Positions 46,021-63,940 of a DNA stretch of 64,000 bases are shown here, one piece after another; the first letter of the stretch is position 1; the number at the start of each line of letters is the position of its first letter. Under the pieces are notes generated by a model. It was not told the DNA's origin. It saw only the letters and a program-made list of their open reading frames with translations, and did no database searches. The translations under genes were made by a program, and so were the position numbers. The stretch covers positions 32,905,116-32,969,115 of the forward strand of contig NC_084890.1 of assembly GCF_958979055.1 (NCBI RefSeq), given 5' to 3'. The DNA is from Alnus glutinosa (lineage: Eukaryota > Streptophyta > Magnoliopsida > Fagales > Betulaceae).

Positions 46021-46711
46021 GAAATATCCTCTATTAATGGAAAGAGAGTAATTAATTGAATTTGGGATATGCAACTTCTTTTTATTGAATTTTCTTTTAT
46101 CATGATTATGTGAGTGTAAGACTTTATTTTATTTTGAAATGATGTGTGTGGGTGTAAGACTCAAAATCAACGATATGATGTTCATTCCATAATAACTAAA
46201 CCTTACAACCAAACATTTGTAGACAAGTGAATATACTTCATAAACACTTAAAGGTACGTGTCATACATTATGAACAGAACATATCACTGAAATCTACTAT
46301 TCATATATTTGCCATATATACTTCTTTCTCACTTTTTTTTTTCCCCCTATTTAATTCCTTTCTCACGATCCTTATTCTGTCGGTTCTTTAATTTCTTTCC
46401 TTTTCTTTTTTGTCTTTTTTCCTTTTCATTGACATTTTTGTTGTTAAATATATATTGCTTGTTACGTAACTTTTTCTCACTTTGAATTTAAACTTTCTTT
46501 CATAAACGGGCACAACTTTGTTATGCTAATGGACATAAATCCCTTTGTTATTTGTTTATTAATTGTTAAGTCACTAGATCTCCTATATTCATTAAAGGGA
46601 CTGCAGATAGGATCTAGTTCAGACATCATATATTTAGGAGAAAACAATCAAACAATATAAAAGGAATAATTCGTGGTGTCATTTCACTAACTTGGAATCA
46701 TTAAGCTTTTG

Positions 46712-46918
46712 TCAAAGATAGGCAATTCCCAAGTTCTTAGAAGAGAAGAAAGAGCTAGCTTTTGTAGAATATCTGACAAGGGTTCGTCCCTCAGCACCGT
46801 TGGGCACCACAGACTCATAAAGAAGCCAGTCAAGTGTCTTTGGGTTTTGCCGGAGGAATTGGATCCGCTGAGTTAGCTTTACTGCAACTTCCATCTTTTT
46901 CTTTGTTTCTGTATGCAC
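46712..46918 (-). other. Unrecognised 68-residue open frame
   Basis: The frame begins MHTETKKKMEVAVKLTQRIQ and has a non-low-complexity, protein-like composition (FLRQNPKTLDWLLYESVV). No family is recognised. It stands alone in a gene-poor region and may be a gene fragment or chance. Confidence 0.2.
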
Positions 46919-47216
46919 ACTCCATACACGTCTTAAGTACTCTCTTTATGCTGCAGTTAGGACACATTAAAGTGATCACCTCTACAGCAAAAATCTCTCT
47001 ATTTGGATTTTATCAGACGCAGCTCAGCTTAACTAGCTTTCGGATATCATCGATCATCCCAATCCATCAAACCCCCTATGCGCTGTACGTGGAGACATCG
47101 CTTCTCCCATTAATCTTTGTTTATGTTTGCTCCCATGAGTTAACTCAATAAACCAATTGTTCTAGTTGCCCTTGATAGACAAAAGTCTCTCTTTGTTTTC
47201 AGCTTACTAAGCTATG

Positions 47217-47545
47217 TGATGTCAAATAGCTAGGATTGACAATTCGGATTCGGTTAATGTCAAGGCGTATATATATATACCCTCGACCATAATTAAGTTC
47301 TTAACTCGCTAATTAAGTTCATGTTGAACTTGCAGATTGTGTAAAAAATTGCCAACTCCAAATGTCGTGTGTTAGATTTAGGTTGTTTCGAAACATGCAT
47401 GTGTATAAAAATATATAGGTTAACTCCAACCCAACCTATTTAATTAAACGAGTTAAACCCCTTACCCCTCGATCCTAACTCACTAATTTCATGTTAGGTT
47501 TAATTTGCAAGTTGTATAAAAAATTGTTAGCCATAATGTCCAAAT
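47217..47545. repeat. Dispersed repeat, copy 1
   Basis: Shares its layout with 54785-55085: ggcaatt-like start, tttaattaaacg, aacttgcag..tgtgtaaaaaat and atgtcg.tgttag motifs. Probably a non-autonomous DNA element. Confidence 0.45.
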
Positions 47546-47704
47546 TGTATGGAAATAGCTCGCATTAACTCAACTTGAATAAAAGTTTGCTTACGTTTGT
47601 TTAGTTGATGAATGAAAAAAAAAAATTGACTCCAATCAAAATTATTGAAAAAAGAACATTATCAATTGTATAATTTGTTGCTGACAAATTATCAGTTATT
47701 TTAA

Positions 47705-48246
47705 GGGAAAAATCATATTTAGTCTCTTAGTTTTCATCTAATTTAGATTTAGTCATTTGGTTTTCAATTTAAAAAATAAGGTCTTTAGGTTTTGCCCAAG
47801 TTTCAAATTGATCCCTTTATTAATTTAATGTTAAAGTTAGCGATTTTTTGTTTGTCACATGTATTTCATTTGATACTTTAGGATTCATGTTAGCACCCAA
47901 TACAATGTCAATGCCCATGTTAGCATCAAATTTAACGATTTTCCTTCTAATGTTACAATCTAGAAGATTAAGATTACGAAGAATAAGGTTTTTATTTCTA
48001 GAGTTGTGGCTTTTTTTTTTTTCTTCTATGGATGACTTTGCGCTTAATAATGTGGTATTGATATTAGGTACTGATATAGATGTTGATGTGTCAATTGAGA
48101 CACACATGAAATATGACAAACTATTAATCTTGAGGAAAAAGTGACGAAAATTTATGCAAAACCTGTGGACTATATTCTTAAAATTAGAAATTCAATGACT
48201 AAATTGAAATAAGATAAAAACTTAAGGATTAAATATAATTTTTTCC
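47705..48246. mobile_element. Non-autonomous Mutator-like element with 9-bp target-site duplication
   Basis: 542 bp. The ends gggaaaaatcatatttagtc (47705) and ggattaaatataattttttcc (48246) are inverted. The 9-bp repeat ttattttaa flanks it at 47696-47704 and 48247-48255. The interior has further inverted homology (ttgtttgtcacatgtatttca versus atgaaatatgacaaac), so it is a foldback. The 98-99 residue frames on both strands inside it are not genes. Confidence 0.8.
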
Positions 48247-49357
48247 TTATTTTAAAGGTCTATATTAATTAGTACAAAAAGAAAATTTAATTATTTCATT
48301 ATCTAATAAAAAAACTACAAAGATTTCCTCGATCTGGTTCTTTTCTTTACAACGTACACCTAAGCCAAGGGTTTACATGCATATGGCGGTATGCTAATAT
48401 ATTTTTCTCAATTCATAAAAAATTTAAAATTAAATCTGAATCATTAAAAAAACTACAAAAAAAATTTCTGATAAGGTTTTTTTACAACACCTAGCTAAGT
48501 CAAGTAGGCTCCAGGTTGATCCCTTGGCATGGAATTAATCATGCATCCACAGTATCTAGGCTGGTTAGTTAGTTCCTTTGCCTTTAAGGAAGGGTGGTTG
48601 GTTGATATCGTCATTTAATCATTAGAACAAGAATTAAGCGCCATATATATATAGCTTATATAAGCTATATATACTTGCATGCTCATATTTAAGTATTTAA
48701 TTAATCAATTATTGGATAATTACCAAATATATATACCTCATGATAATTAATCCAACTCGATCTCCTTCTTTAGTTTCCACTTTCAATTTTTCAACAGTAC
48801 TCATGCATATTATTTTTATCTCTTGCAATTAAGTTCAACATCAACATTATTGCATGCTTCCCTTCAATATCTCTTTTTATGATCAACCTACAATTAAATA
48901 TTTTGTTTTTCATATCATAATTTTGAATTGTACTTTTTATGTGCAGAGCAGGCCAAGGTAATTAATTTTACTTTTAATAAATTGGACAAGTTTCTTTGGT
49001 TGACCTTTCTATTATCATTGGCTTCTAGCACCTGTTCATTAATGTTAAAAGTTGATACAATGGCAAACAACGGTATCCCCCTTTCATTCTCCCAAGTCTT
49101 AATTAATATAATATATAGCTAAAGCAAAGAGATTTTAATGGTTAGGATTCAAAGGGAAATTAATTATTAAAAAAAATATAAAGCAAAAGAGGTGTAGCTT
49201 TGTGTACTAGGATCCAAGTGCAAAAGATTAGGCATAGATCTAGAGGAAATTAAAGACACATACAATCAATGCATGGGAAATATATATTTAATTATCATTT
49301 GCTAAAGAAACCAAACAAAAAAAAGGTTTAAATCTTATCTGCAATTTCATTTAAAAA

Positions 49358-49364
<7 letters not shown>

Positions 49365-49386
<22 letters not shown>
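49365..49386 (+). repeat. 22-bp poly-C run
   Basis: 22 consecutive C in otherwise AT-rich DNA, directly after a short CT repeat. Confidence 0.95.
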
Positions 49387-49389
<3 letters not shown>

Positions 49390-49710
49390 GATCGATGTTA
49401 AAATTATCTTAATTTGTTCTTATTTTTCCTCTCTCTCTCTCTCTGATCTCTCTCTAATTAAGCTAATACGTACATGCTAATTAATTATATGTCTCTTCCT
49501 AGCTTAATTTTGATACTACAAGCAATTTTTCAAAGAAATATAACCATTTTGGGAAATCAAAAAAATAATCATTACATGAAAACTTAAATAATTTGAGTGT
49601 TCTTCTTTTAAAATTAAGTTCAAAATCATTAATTCGTACTTTTGTTCAACACCTCAAACGAACTACAAAGAAGTACTACAGTATTCTTCTTTGAAAGATA
49701 TCTTTCCCCA

Positions 49711-49759
<49 letters not shown>

Positions 49760-50330
49760 AGAAAGAGGAAGAGAAAGCTCTTTCCACACCCTGCAATTTG
49801 TATTTTTATTTGTCCTCTGGACTATTATATATAATTATATTTGTAGCTTAAAACAACTAAAGTAGGAAGTAGCCTATCAAAGGAGTTTGTGGTCGCTTAA
49901 AAAGGTCTTAGAGAGACAAGGAAACGACAGTCCATGTCGTTGTACAGCTATATTATCATTACTTAATTTGGGTTAAATTAATTTGAATAGTTCATCTCAA
50001 AAAGAACGAGGTCGATCGACACAGAAAGTTAAAAAAAATAAAAAATAAAAAATGCATAAAGAAAACCTTTTTTTGAACGATAGACGACAACTTGCTTTCT
50101 TTCATATCTTGTGAAATATTTTTATGGTTTTCTCTCGTACTGTTTGTTTTTAAGGAAAACATGACAGCTTGCCATCATCTTTTCTCTATGGAAATGGCAA
50201 CGTGAGAGCCAAGAGATTGGTTTCAGAGTGGAACAACTACATTGGTGCATATGATTCTTTTATACACGAAAAAGACAACGAGTGGAAATAGATTATATGT
50301 AACTGGTCTTTTTAAATTGATTTATTTTTT

Positions 50331-50378
<48 letters not shown>

Positions 50379-50965
50379 ACGCCGACATATAAATATTGGA
50401 ATAAATACTGTTTCTTTGTGTGGGAGAGATCAATTACCACTAATAGTCTCGACCCTTGAGCATTGTTTTATTGCAAGTGGAACCCCTTGAAAGCCAAACC
50501 CTGGCCTCCAACAAGAAATCTTTTTTCATGCAGACAAACAAATATTACATGGAATAAATTCCGAAGCTTCAGCCGTGTGAAGATCTCCCACCCACCATGC
50601 ATTGTTAATTCTTGTTTTCTTGTGCTTCCCTCTTTTAATTTCTATAAATTACAGTACTGCATGCTATATATATATATATAATCTCTGGTAATTAATCTTT
50701 CATTGCCTACTTTACACCGCTCATCACCGATCATTACTCAATATATATATAGTACTCGATCCATAATAAAATCTATTAGAATGTACGTGCTTGACCATGC
50801 ACGATATTCCAACACCTTTTAACAATTTGATGAACACATATTATTAGGTTTGATGAAACTAGCTATTTTTGAATTAGGTATATATATATGGTTGTATATG
50901 TCAGGGCCACTTGCTACTACTATTATAAAGTTGCAGAATCCACATTTGAAAAGAACTAGTTAAAA

Positions 50966-51078
<113 letters not shown>

Positions 51079-51684
51079 TTTTTTTGGATGAATGATTAAT
51101 TGTTAGAATATTACCAAGAATATTCTGTATAGATCACTATTTACAGAATATTTTATGAGTATCATAATAAATAGAAAATAGAAAAAATATATGAAATGAA
51201 AGAATATTTTTGAGATAAAAGAAAAAAAGATTAATAAAAGAGAGATTTAATTAACTGGTTTGACCTTTGAAGTTTATCTCGTACGCGTTCATAAACAAAA
51301 CCCAATAAGCTAAATTAACCAGTTTAAAAGATTATAGAGATTCTGCGGGAGTACTACTTTTTTCTTTTTTCACAATTTTCTTTAACTTTTGAGACTGGAT
51401 TCGAAATAGTTAATTTGTAAAGTCAACTTCAAAATAATCTCCACCTTAATTATGCTTAATTAATTTATGTATATCTAGTTTCTTTTTTGATCGATCACTC
51501 GTTTAACTACTGGCCGGATGAGATGATGATAATGATAATTTACATTGACAGCGATATATGTTTATCAATTATCATGGTAATAATTTCAAGCTAAGCTTTC
51601 ATATCTCCAATACCATCGGTCATACATTGATATGCTTGAACTGGCCGCATAGTCGTCGTCGTCTCTCCAATCATGCTTTTATTA

Positions 51685-52872
51685 TCAAACGCTATCATTA
51701 ACCACATGAACCATCTCCATCCCTTGATTACTTTTCTCCTTCGCTTTCTCCTCCTTCATCTTAACGTACAAACCATACACATACGAAGAAAACCCCCAAG
51801 CGCAAAGCACAGTGGACACCCCCTTCTCACCGCTAAACTCATCCCTGTACACCAACACCCCTCCCAACACGTTCATGGCCATCAAAGCTGTCATGCAAAC
51901 CCCTCCGGTTAAAGAGGAAGTCAAGAACACCATGCCTGCGGTGCCCATAAAGCACAACTGCCAAGTGACTACGTTGAAAAACACCGTCACCCAATACACC
52001 GTCGGTTCCCCGTCGAACAATCGCTGGCTTTCCATTTTTATTTTTGAAATTCCGCCGTCCATCGCCATCCCGATACTCGCCAACGCCGTGGCGGCGACCT
52101 CCATCACGAGCTGCATTTCCATCACCATCTGGTAGCAGTAAACCTTCTTGTAAATCATCTCCATGACAGGGAGATAGAGAGCAAATAGTAACCCGGCGCC
52201 TATTGTAGAAAAGAAGCCTATAAAATATTTGCCGCGTGTTAGACCGGTTGGTTTTTCATGGTTGGAAGCCAAGGCTAAGAGAACGGAGCTGAGGGTTAGA
52301 AGAATCACACAGTTGAGATTTGAGAATGTGATCTTTTGCTTGACAATGATAACGGAGAGTATGAGATTGAAAATCAACTGGGAGGAGAGCAGGAGAGATG
52401 AGGTGGAGACGGGGAGATAAGAATTTCCCCAGGAGAAGAGGAGGTTGTTTAGGCCTAACATGAGGCCTATTAAGATGGATAAGATTAACATCTTTGGAGA
52501 GAATTGAGCGAAGGGTCGTCTGTCTGTGCATTTGAGAAGATAAGGGAGGTAAATGGGAATAACAAGGAGAGGAAACCCAGCGGATTGAACCCATGTGGAG
52601 AGCCATCTGCTCGAGCCTTTGTGGGTGAAATAGAACTTTGAGAGCAAGGTTGAAGAGACCGAACCCACAAATAGACAGAAATAGTTTACAAGCAAAAGGG
52701 GCAGAAAGCGCTTGCTTGCCTTGGATTTGTGGTCTGCATGGAATTGGGAGGAGTTGTTGTTGTTCATGGGTAGTGATGATGATGATGAAACTGCGGTGGC
52801 TTGAATGTTGTTGTTGTGGTGGTGTTGGTGGTAAAGGGTTTTGGGAGAATTTGTTGGTTGTGAGGCCTCCAT
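51685..52872 (-). CDS. Purine permease (PUP family)
   Basis: A proton-coupled plasma- or endomembrane transporter of the drug/metabolite superfamily. Plant PUPs carry adenine, cytokinins, and in some cases vitamins or alkaloids. Single exon, 395 residues. The N-terminal 50 residues are polar and low in complexity (His/Asn/Ser rich). Then about ten hydrophobic spans follow, starting FLPLLLVNYFCLFVGSVSST. Family signatures are RWLSTWVQSAGFPLLVIPIY, MLGLNNLLFSWGNSYLPVST, SSLLLSSQLIFNLILSVIIV, TGLTRGKYFIGFFSTIGAGL and VYWVTVFFNVVTWQLCFMGT. The short C-terminal tail is charged (KMKEEKAKEKSNQG). Length is at the upper end of the family because of the N-terminal extension. Substrate cannot be told from sequence. 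Confidence 0.93.
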   Translation of the reverse strand: MEASQPTNSPKTLYHQHHHNNNIQATAVSSSSSLPMNNNNSSQFHADHKSKASKRFLPLLLVNYFCLFVGSVSSTLLSKFYFTHKGSSRWLSTWVQSAGFPLLVIPIYLPYLLKCTDRRPFAQFSPKMLILSILIGLMLGLNNLLFSWGNSYLPVSTSSLLLSSQLIFNLILSVIIVKQKITFSNLNCVILLTLSSVLLALASNHEKPTGLTRGKYFIGFFSTIGAGLLFALYLPVMEMIYKKVYCYQMVMEMQLVMEVAATALASIGMAMDGGISKIKMESQRLFDGEPTVYWVTVFFNVVTWQLCFMGTAGMVFLTSSLTGGVCMTALMAMNVLGGVLVYRDEFSGEKGVSTVLCAWGFSSYVYGLYVKMKEEKAKEKSNQGMEMVHVVNDSV

Positions 52873-53473
52873 TAAAAAGAGATTGAGACCGAGGAGAGAC
52901 GAATATATCTCTGACGATGATGAGTGATGCGTATTGAGGGTGATAGGATATTGGTAATGATGAATTTGTTTACACTTAAGCAGAGGAGGAGGGATTTAGA
53001 TAGGGTTAATTATATGGAAGCTGAGGGGTCTAATATCAAACTATAAAGCCTTTCGGCTCATAGGAGCTAGATTGGTTTAATTGGTTGACGGCTTGAAAGA
53101 GGAGGATCCAATGATTATAGAATGCGAATGCCTCAAATCTTTTGTACTTATTAGCTCCAATGGTTGTTAATCATCCTATAGGCCTCCACATATGAGCATA
53201 TCTCATGGGGACTTATTAGTGGGTCCCTTTTCTTCTTCTTCTTCTACTTACCGTCCGATTTGGATCGAGTAGCAAAAGAGAAAAAAAAAAGTGATTTCAC
53301 GAAGAAATTATTGTGGCTAATGGGGTCATGATCATCCTCATGATATATATACCATGATGAGTCTGCATTGAAAATGATGTGCGTTAGGTGCATGCAATAA
53401 CTCCAAAATAAATTAATTAAGGACTAATACAAGATATATGAATGATTCCCTTCATATGAAGGGAGGCCGGATA

Positions 53474-53520
<47 letters not shown>

Positions 53521-53562
53521 GAAAACATAAATGGCGTTTGGTAGGATAATGGGAAGTACAGA

Positions 53563-53778
53563 TCATGAAACGGCTACTTTGACTGCCTCCCAGTTTCTTA
53601 CACTTACACACTTAGCAACCCTCTGGCAGATATCACAATATATGAAAGGCAACGTGTCGTTCCTCTTTAGCATGCGTTTCATCTTTTGCTTGGACGCCAC
53701 CTGAGGGTGTCTCAGAGGCTTCGGCATGCTGCATGCTTGGGACTGCATGTCCTCCATCTGGTTGCATGCCCGGTTCAT
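53563..53778 (-). other. Unrecognised 71-residue open frame
   Basis: It starts MNRACNQMEDMQSQACSMPK and includes YCDICQRVAKC, a short Cys-containing motif. Composition is protein-like, but no family is recognised and no neighbouring exon could be joined. It may be a small gene, an exon fragment or chance. Confidence 0.2.
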
Positions 53779-54384
53779 GGTCTGTATTAATTATATAATT
53801 CTAAAAATGTTACTCGCATTTTTTAGTGTACTTAATTTCAATTACACTTTTTAACGTGACAATAAAAATTATTATTAAATAATGTTTTACACAAATATAA
53901 ACTTGAAAATAAACACTTGAAAATACATTTTGCATTTCTGATTATAATTTATGTAGATACCAGTACTAGTCCAATACTGTACTTAATTATTCAAGTTATT
54001 TATCAAATTGACCTATATTGAACAATGCCAAGTCGGTTCTACTAAATAAGCCAATATATAATAAGGAAAAGGATAGGTTCTATTAAAATAATATATATTG
54101 ATCGATGGACGACAGACACAAGTGACGGGTGTGTAACATTAATATTTAATGTATGTCCTAATACAAATTGCATGTAGGCCAGGGGCAGGGGGAGATGAAG
54201 TTTTTACTGACAGGGAGATCGAATGTTAGGGAGTGAACTCGATCATCGATCTTCTTTTGAATTGTGACTTTTTCTCCCCAAAATCAGTGCAGTTAGCTGG
54301 AGAGAGCCTTTAATTTATTATATGCAATATTCCTGATCATCGATCGACCTTATCTTCATGATCTTTAATGTTGGTCTTTATCTA

Positions 54385-54418
<34 letters not shown>

Positions 54419-54784
54419 TTTTGCTCTTCAAATCATCACAAAAAATGAAGAAGAATTTAGCAACGTACTTCAACTCTTTGTCGTTACACAATCCCGATTT
54501 TCATTTTATAAGGAAGAGTTGCCTCATACTTTTGTCTCATTAATTATCAGTTTTAGAATTTAGATAATTAATTTCGTCATTCTAATAATTAGCCTAACTT
54601 ACCTAAAAAGAATATCATTTTTAAGATATTAATTAATGTGGATTTAAGTGATCGAGTACGTAATTTGTCTCCAGATAAATTAAAAAAGTGAATTCTCTAG
54701 CTCGTAGCATATGAATGCTATATAAAGTATTATAAAAGGACAAGTGGATGTACGTTATTTGCATTTTTTTTCTTCTTCCTATTA

Positions 54785-55085
54785 GGGGTGGCAATTCTTT
54801 TTTCCTTATCGGGTTTGGACCGTGTTGAAGTATATGTATATAAGATTATATATGTTAATTTTAATCCGATTCATTTAATTAAACGGGTCAGTTTTCAACC
54901 CTAACTCATTAAATTGCAGGCTATGTAAAAAATAATCAGCATTAAATGTCGCATGTTGAGTTCGAGTTATAAATCATAGATCAATTATAATTCGACTCAT
55001 TTAACTAAATAGATCATAAACTTTAATTATAACTCGCTAATTTTGTGTTGAGTTCGTGGTAAATTGTCAACCTAATCTTATGTCC
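54785..55085. repeat. Dispersed repeat, copy 2
   Basis: Starts aggggtggcaattc. It carries tttaattaaacgggt, aaattgcaggctatgtaaaa and aatgtcgcatgttgag, parallel to 47217-47545. Confidence 0.45.
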
Positions 55086-55124
55086 ATGCCTATAATCTAA
55101 TCAAGAATTACACGAGGCCAGGTT

Positions 55125-55305
55125 CGTTGGGCCGGGCATTGTTTGGAGAGGTCTCTAACTTTTAGGGTTTTGTTATTGGGAGCATGGCCCAGCCCGCAAA
55201 ACGATAGGAGAAAGCTCGGCCCGCGTGGTGTTTTTGGCGGGAAACCCATCCTTATTTTCCCGCCAGAGAGAGCGAGAGTTAGACCTGAGAGAAAGGGAGG
55301 GAGAG

Positions 55306-55337
<32 letters not shown>

Positions 55338-55404
55338 TCTGAGAGAGAGACAGGGAGGTAGACAGAGACAGTGCTGTAGGTTATTTTGATAGAGACGAAG
55401 AAGA
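55125..55404 (+). promoter_or_regulatory. MCM6 promoter and 5' UTR with E2F, telo-box and site II motifs
   Basis: TTTGGCGGGAAA at 55233-55244 fits the plant E2F consensus, and TTTTCCCGCCA at 55255-55265 is a second E2F-type site in the opposite orientation. A telo-box-like AGGGTTTT is at 55164-55171, and site II motifs are TGGGCC (55129) and GGCCCA (55186). This combination is typical of S-phase replication genes. A GA-rich leader (55303-55336) follows. The motifs are seen directly; E2F control is inferred from the known behaviour of plant MCM genes. Confidence 0.75.
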
Positions 55405-61309
<5,905 letters not shown>

Positions 61310-62405
61310 GGTGGAGAAGCTTTTAAAACCAAGTAACCGCCTCACCTATGGCTCATAATCTCACAGTCAGCTGAATATAACTTAGCCATGTGTATGCCGC
61401 AAGTTTGGCTTTATATAATATGATAGTGGATTCATTAGAGCTGAAATTTTGGTGCCATCGGCAGCCCACTGCCAGTCTCTCCCATTTTATTGATGAAAGG
61501 AAGTAACCTAGTTGCCTGATGATTGCCCAATTATTCGATGCCGTACGTTATCCAAAACAGTAGTGTTTCAGCTGGTTGCTGCTGCAAGAGGTCGATTTTT
61601 CCATTAATTTGCTGTAACCTATGTTGTAAAATGCATTTTCTTGAAGCTTTAAACTCATTGTGAATGTGCTGATTTTAGAAGCTGTTAAATGAAATATTTG
61701 ATTCAGTCTTTTGGTACGACTGTAATTTGATATATGGACTACTAGGATTTTACATAAACCAATAACCCAATTAAAACCTAAATAAAATTAGAGGTAGTTG
61801 TTTAATTGTAGACATGTAGTTGGCACTTGAACACTAACCCACAACCGAGCACACCAATCTAGCTAGATCTAGAGTTAATATAGCAAATACATCAGCAACA
61901 AACCTCCTTAAAATTCATAACAATGTCACCAATAGGTCAAAATCCTCTCAAAGACTCAAACTGCAATACCGTACCGGAAATTAACGAAAAAAAAATGTCA
62001 ACAGAAAGGAAGAAAAAAGAAAAAAGAACCATCGATCTACCAATATATAGGCTGGTGTCAATATTATATGGTATAATCCCTTTCTGATCAGAAGAAAAGC
62101 ACACTCCTCGACAACAAAAGCAGGATCTAAAATGATACCTAACCCCCTCAATAAGGTTCCTGGCCTTCCTTCAATCACGTACATCACTTTCTTTTTAAGC
62201 GGGAATAACCGGGGTCAGGGCGGAGAGATCATCAAAAGAATAGAAATGGAAGCTACAAATTTAGGCAGAAGAAAAGAAAAAGGATAAGATATAAGAGATA
62301 AATAGGCCATGCCATTCGGGGGAGTGGGAAGAAAGAGGGAGATCGACGCAATGGATGGCCTAAAGCATAACAATTAACAACAACTTAACGCAGCGTGATT
62401 TTAAA

Positions 62406-62486
<81 letters not shown>

Positions 62487-63102
62487 TAATTTCTTTAATT
62501 AATTATTTTGAAATCTTTGGTACCAATTACAGACAGACAAGAATGCTGACGATCGAGCTTCTGGGTAAGTCTTCAAAATGCACTTCGTTCGTACTCTCAT
62601 TGCAGGCGAGACAATGTGACCATCTTCAAAGACTTTTGATCTTGAGACATAAATTACAAGCCAAATCTAACTATCAATTAAGGATTTTGAACATCGAATT
62701 TAGCCAACTTAAAAACTAACTATTTTCTTGAAAATGACCTACGTACGTACCCATTAACTACATCGACAGGTTGGTGGAAGCAGGGTGATGTTTTGTTGCT
62801 CTTCGGTTAATTAGGTGGTAATTAATATATAAACATTTGGTAATTCCATGTGCAAATTACAAATCAAATGGTGGAATTAATATATTCATGCATGCCTTGG
62901 GGTACGTACGTACCATATGGTTGTAATTATGTATGTGTGCCAGTGCCATCACTTGCAGGGAATTTTGTGCATGCGTCATGCGTGTTATAAAACCTTCTAG
63001 GAAATTAATATCAACTCTAATTTGGAGGTACGTAGTAACAAATTATATGTTTGTCATGAATACCATCGCATATTTAGGTCCGGGGTCCCCATTCAACTTC
63101 GC

Positions 63103-63140
<38 letters not shown>

Positions 63141-63222
63141 TGTGTGTGTGTGTTTCAATTTATCTTTTATTATATTCATTATTATAAGCAACAGATCGAA
63201 GAGAATTTTTATTATATATATA
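61310..63222. other. MCM6 3' flank and AT-rich intergenic DNA
   Basis: The MCM6 3' UTR is followed by AT-rich DNA with TA tracts at 62409-62481, 63105-63137 and 63213-63231. No gene seen. Confidence 0.5.
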
Positions 63223-63940
63223 TATATATATGCAAGCTGTATGTCTCCTTTGACACCTATGGGTGCAAAGTTGTATATGATCGATGCTGGTCACTCCATC
63301 GGTCCTAAGCTCTCATCTATTATTAGAAGAGGGGATTGGTATTGGCCACATGCTAGATTGGATGCTCTTGTAGAGATCCAAAGCAGGTTGCCTGAAATTG
63401 AGATTGGAGAGGCTGATTAGCCGGTTTGGTTCTGAAACTTGTGAGACACTTAGGGATAAGAAACCGGTGGTGGATTGGCATGAAGTTGTCTGATTTTTTG
63501 TTGCTATTCCTAGGCATGTTTTTAATCTCTGGCTTGCTTTCTAGGATGATTTGACTACTCGGGAGAAAATGTGCGGATAGGGATATAGTGGAGACAGTTT
63601 GTGCCTTTTCTGTTGTGCAAGGGAAGAGAATAGAGACCATTTATTCTTTAAATGTAGCTTTAGCAGAAGAATTTGCCGGTCTCTTATGTCAAATTGTAGG
63701 ATGATTGATCCCCTAGTTTCTTGGGATTGAATTGTTCATTGGAGTATGAAGAGTATGAAAGGTAATAAAATGCAAGTTACTGCCAAGAAACTCTGTTTTG
63801 CTGCTGCAGTTTATAATTTGTGGTTACATAGGAATGCTTTGCTCCATGGCCGATCCACCAAGACTGAAGATGGGAATATTCTTTCCAAGATCAAATGGGA
63901 AGTCAAATCAAGATTCTTAGCCAAGTTCCCTTCTAAGTAG
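63223..63940 (+). pseudogene. Degenerate LINE 3' part (zf-RVT region)
   Basis: Broken frames on the + strand carry GDWYWPHARLDALVEIQSRL, then (after frameshifts) pieces resembling the zinc-binding region in reverse transcriptase (WLAF.D.LTTREKM, LCLFC, ENRDHLFFKCSFSRRIC). The tail KKLCFAAAVYNLWLHRNALL ends with a stop at 63940. This order is typical of plant L1-type LINEs. The right end runs to the window edge. Confidence 0.75.

Larger units (their letters stand above)
43320..47216. other. Gene-poor, AT-rich intergenic region
   Basis: Contains a small palindromic element (ctcatttggcaacg...cgttaccaaacgaac, about 44449-44510), a tat-repeat at 45251-45292, and a repeat with cgggtcgggt / aaacgggt motifs (45540-46020). 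One unrecognised short frame lies at 46712-46918. No supported gene. Confidence 0.5.
52873..55090. other. Intergenic region between the purine permease and MCM6
   Basis: Contains the PUP promoter, a (CT/GA)n tract at 53479-53518, an unrecognised 71-residue frame on the - strand (53563-53778), a TA tract (54387-54416) and a dispersed repeat (54785-55085). Confidence 0.45.

Noticed and set aside
47820-48144. 98-99 residue frames on both strands
   Set aside because: They fall inside the foldback MULE at 47705-48246 and mirror each other.
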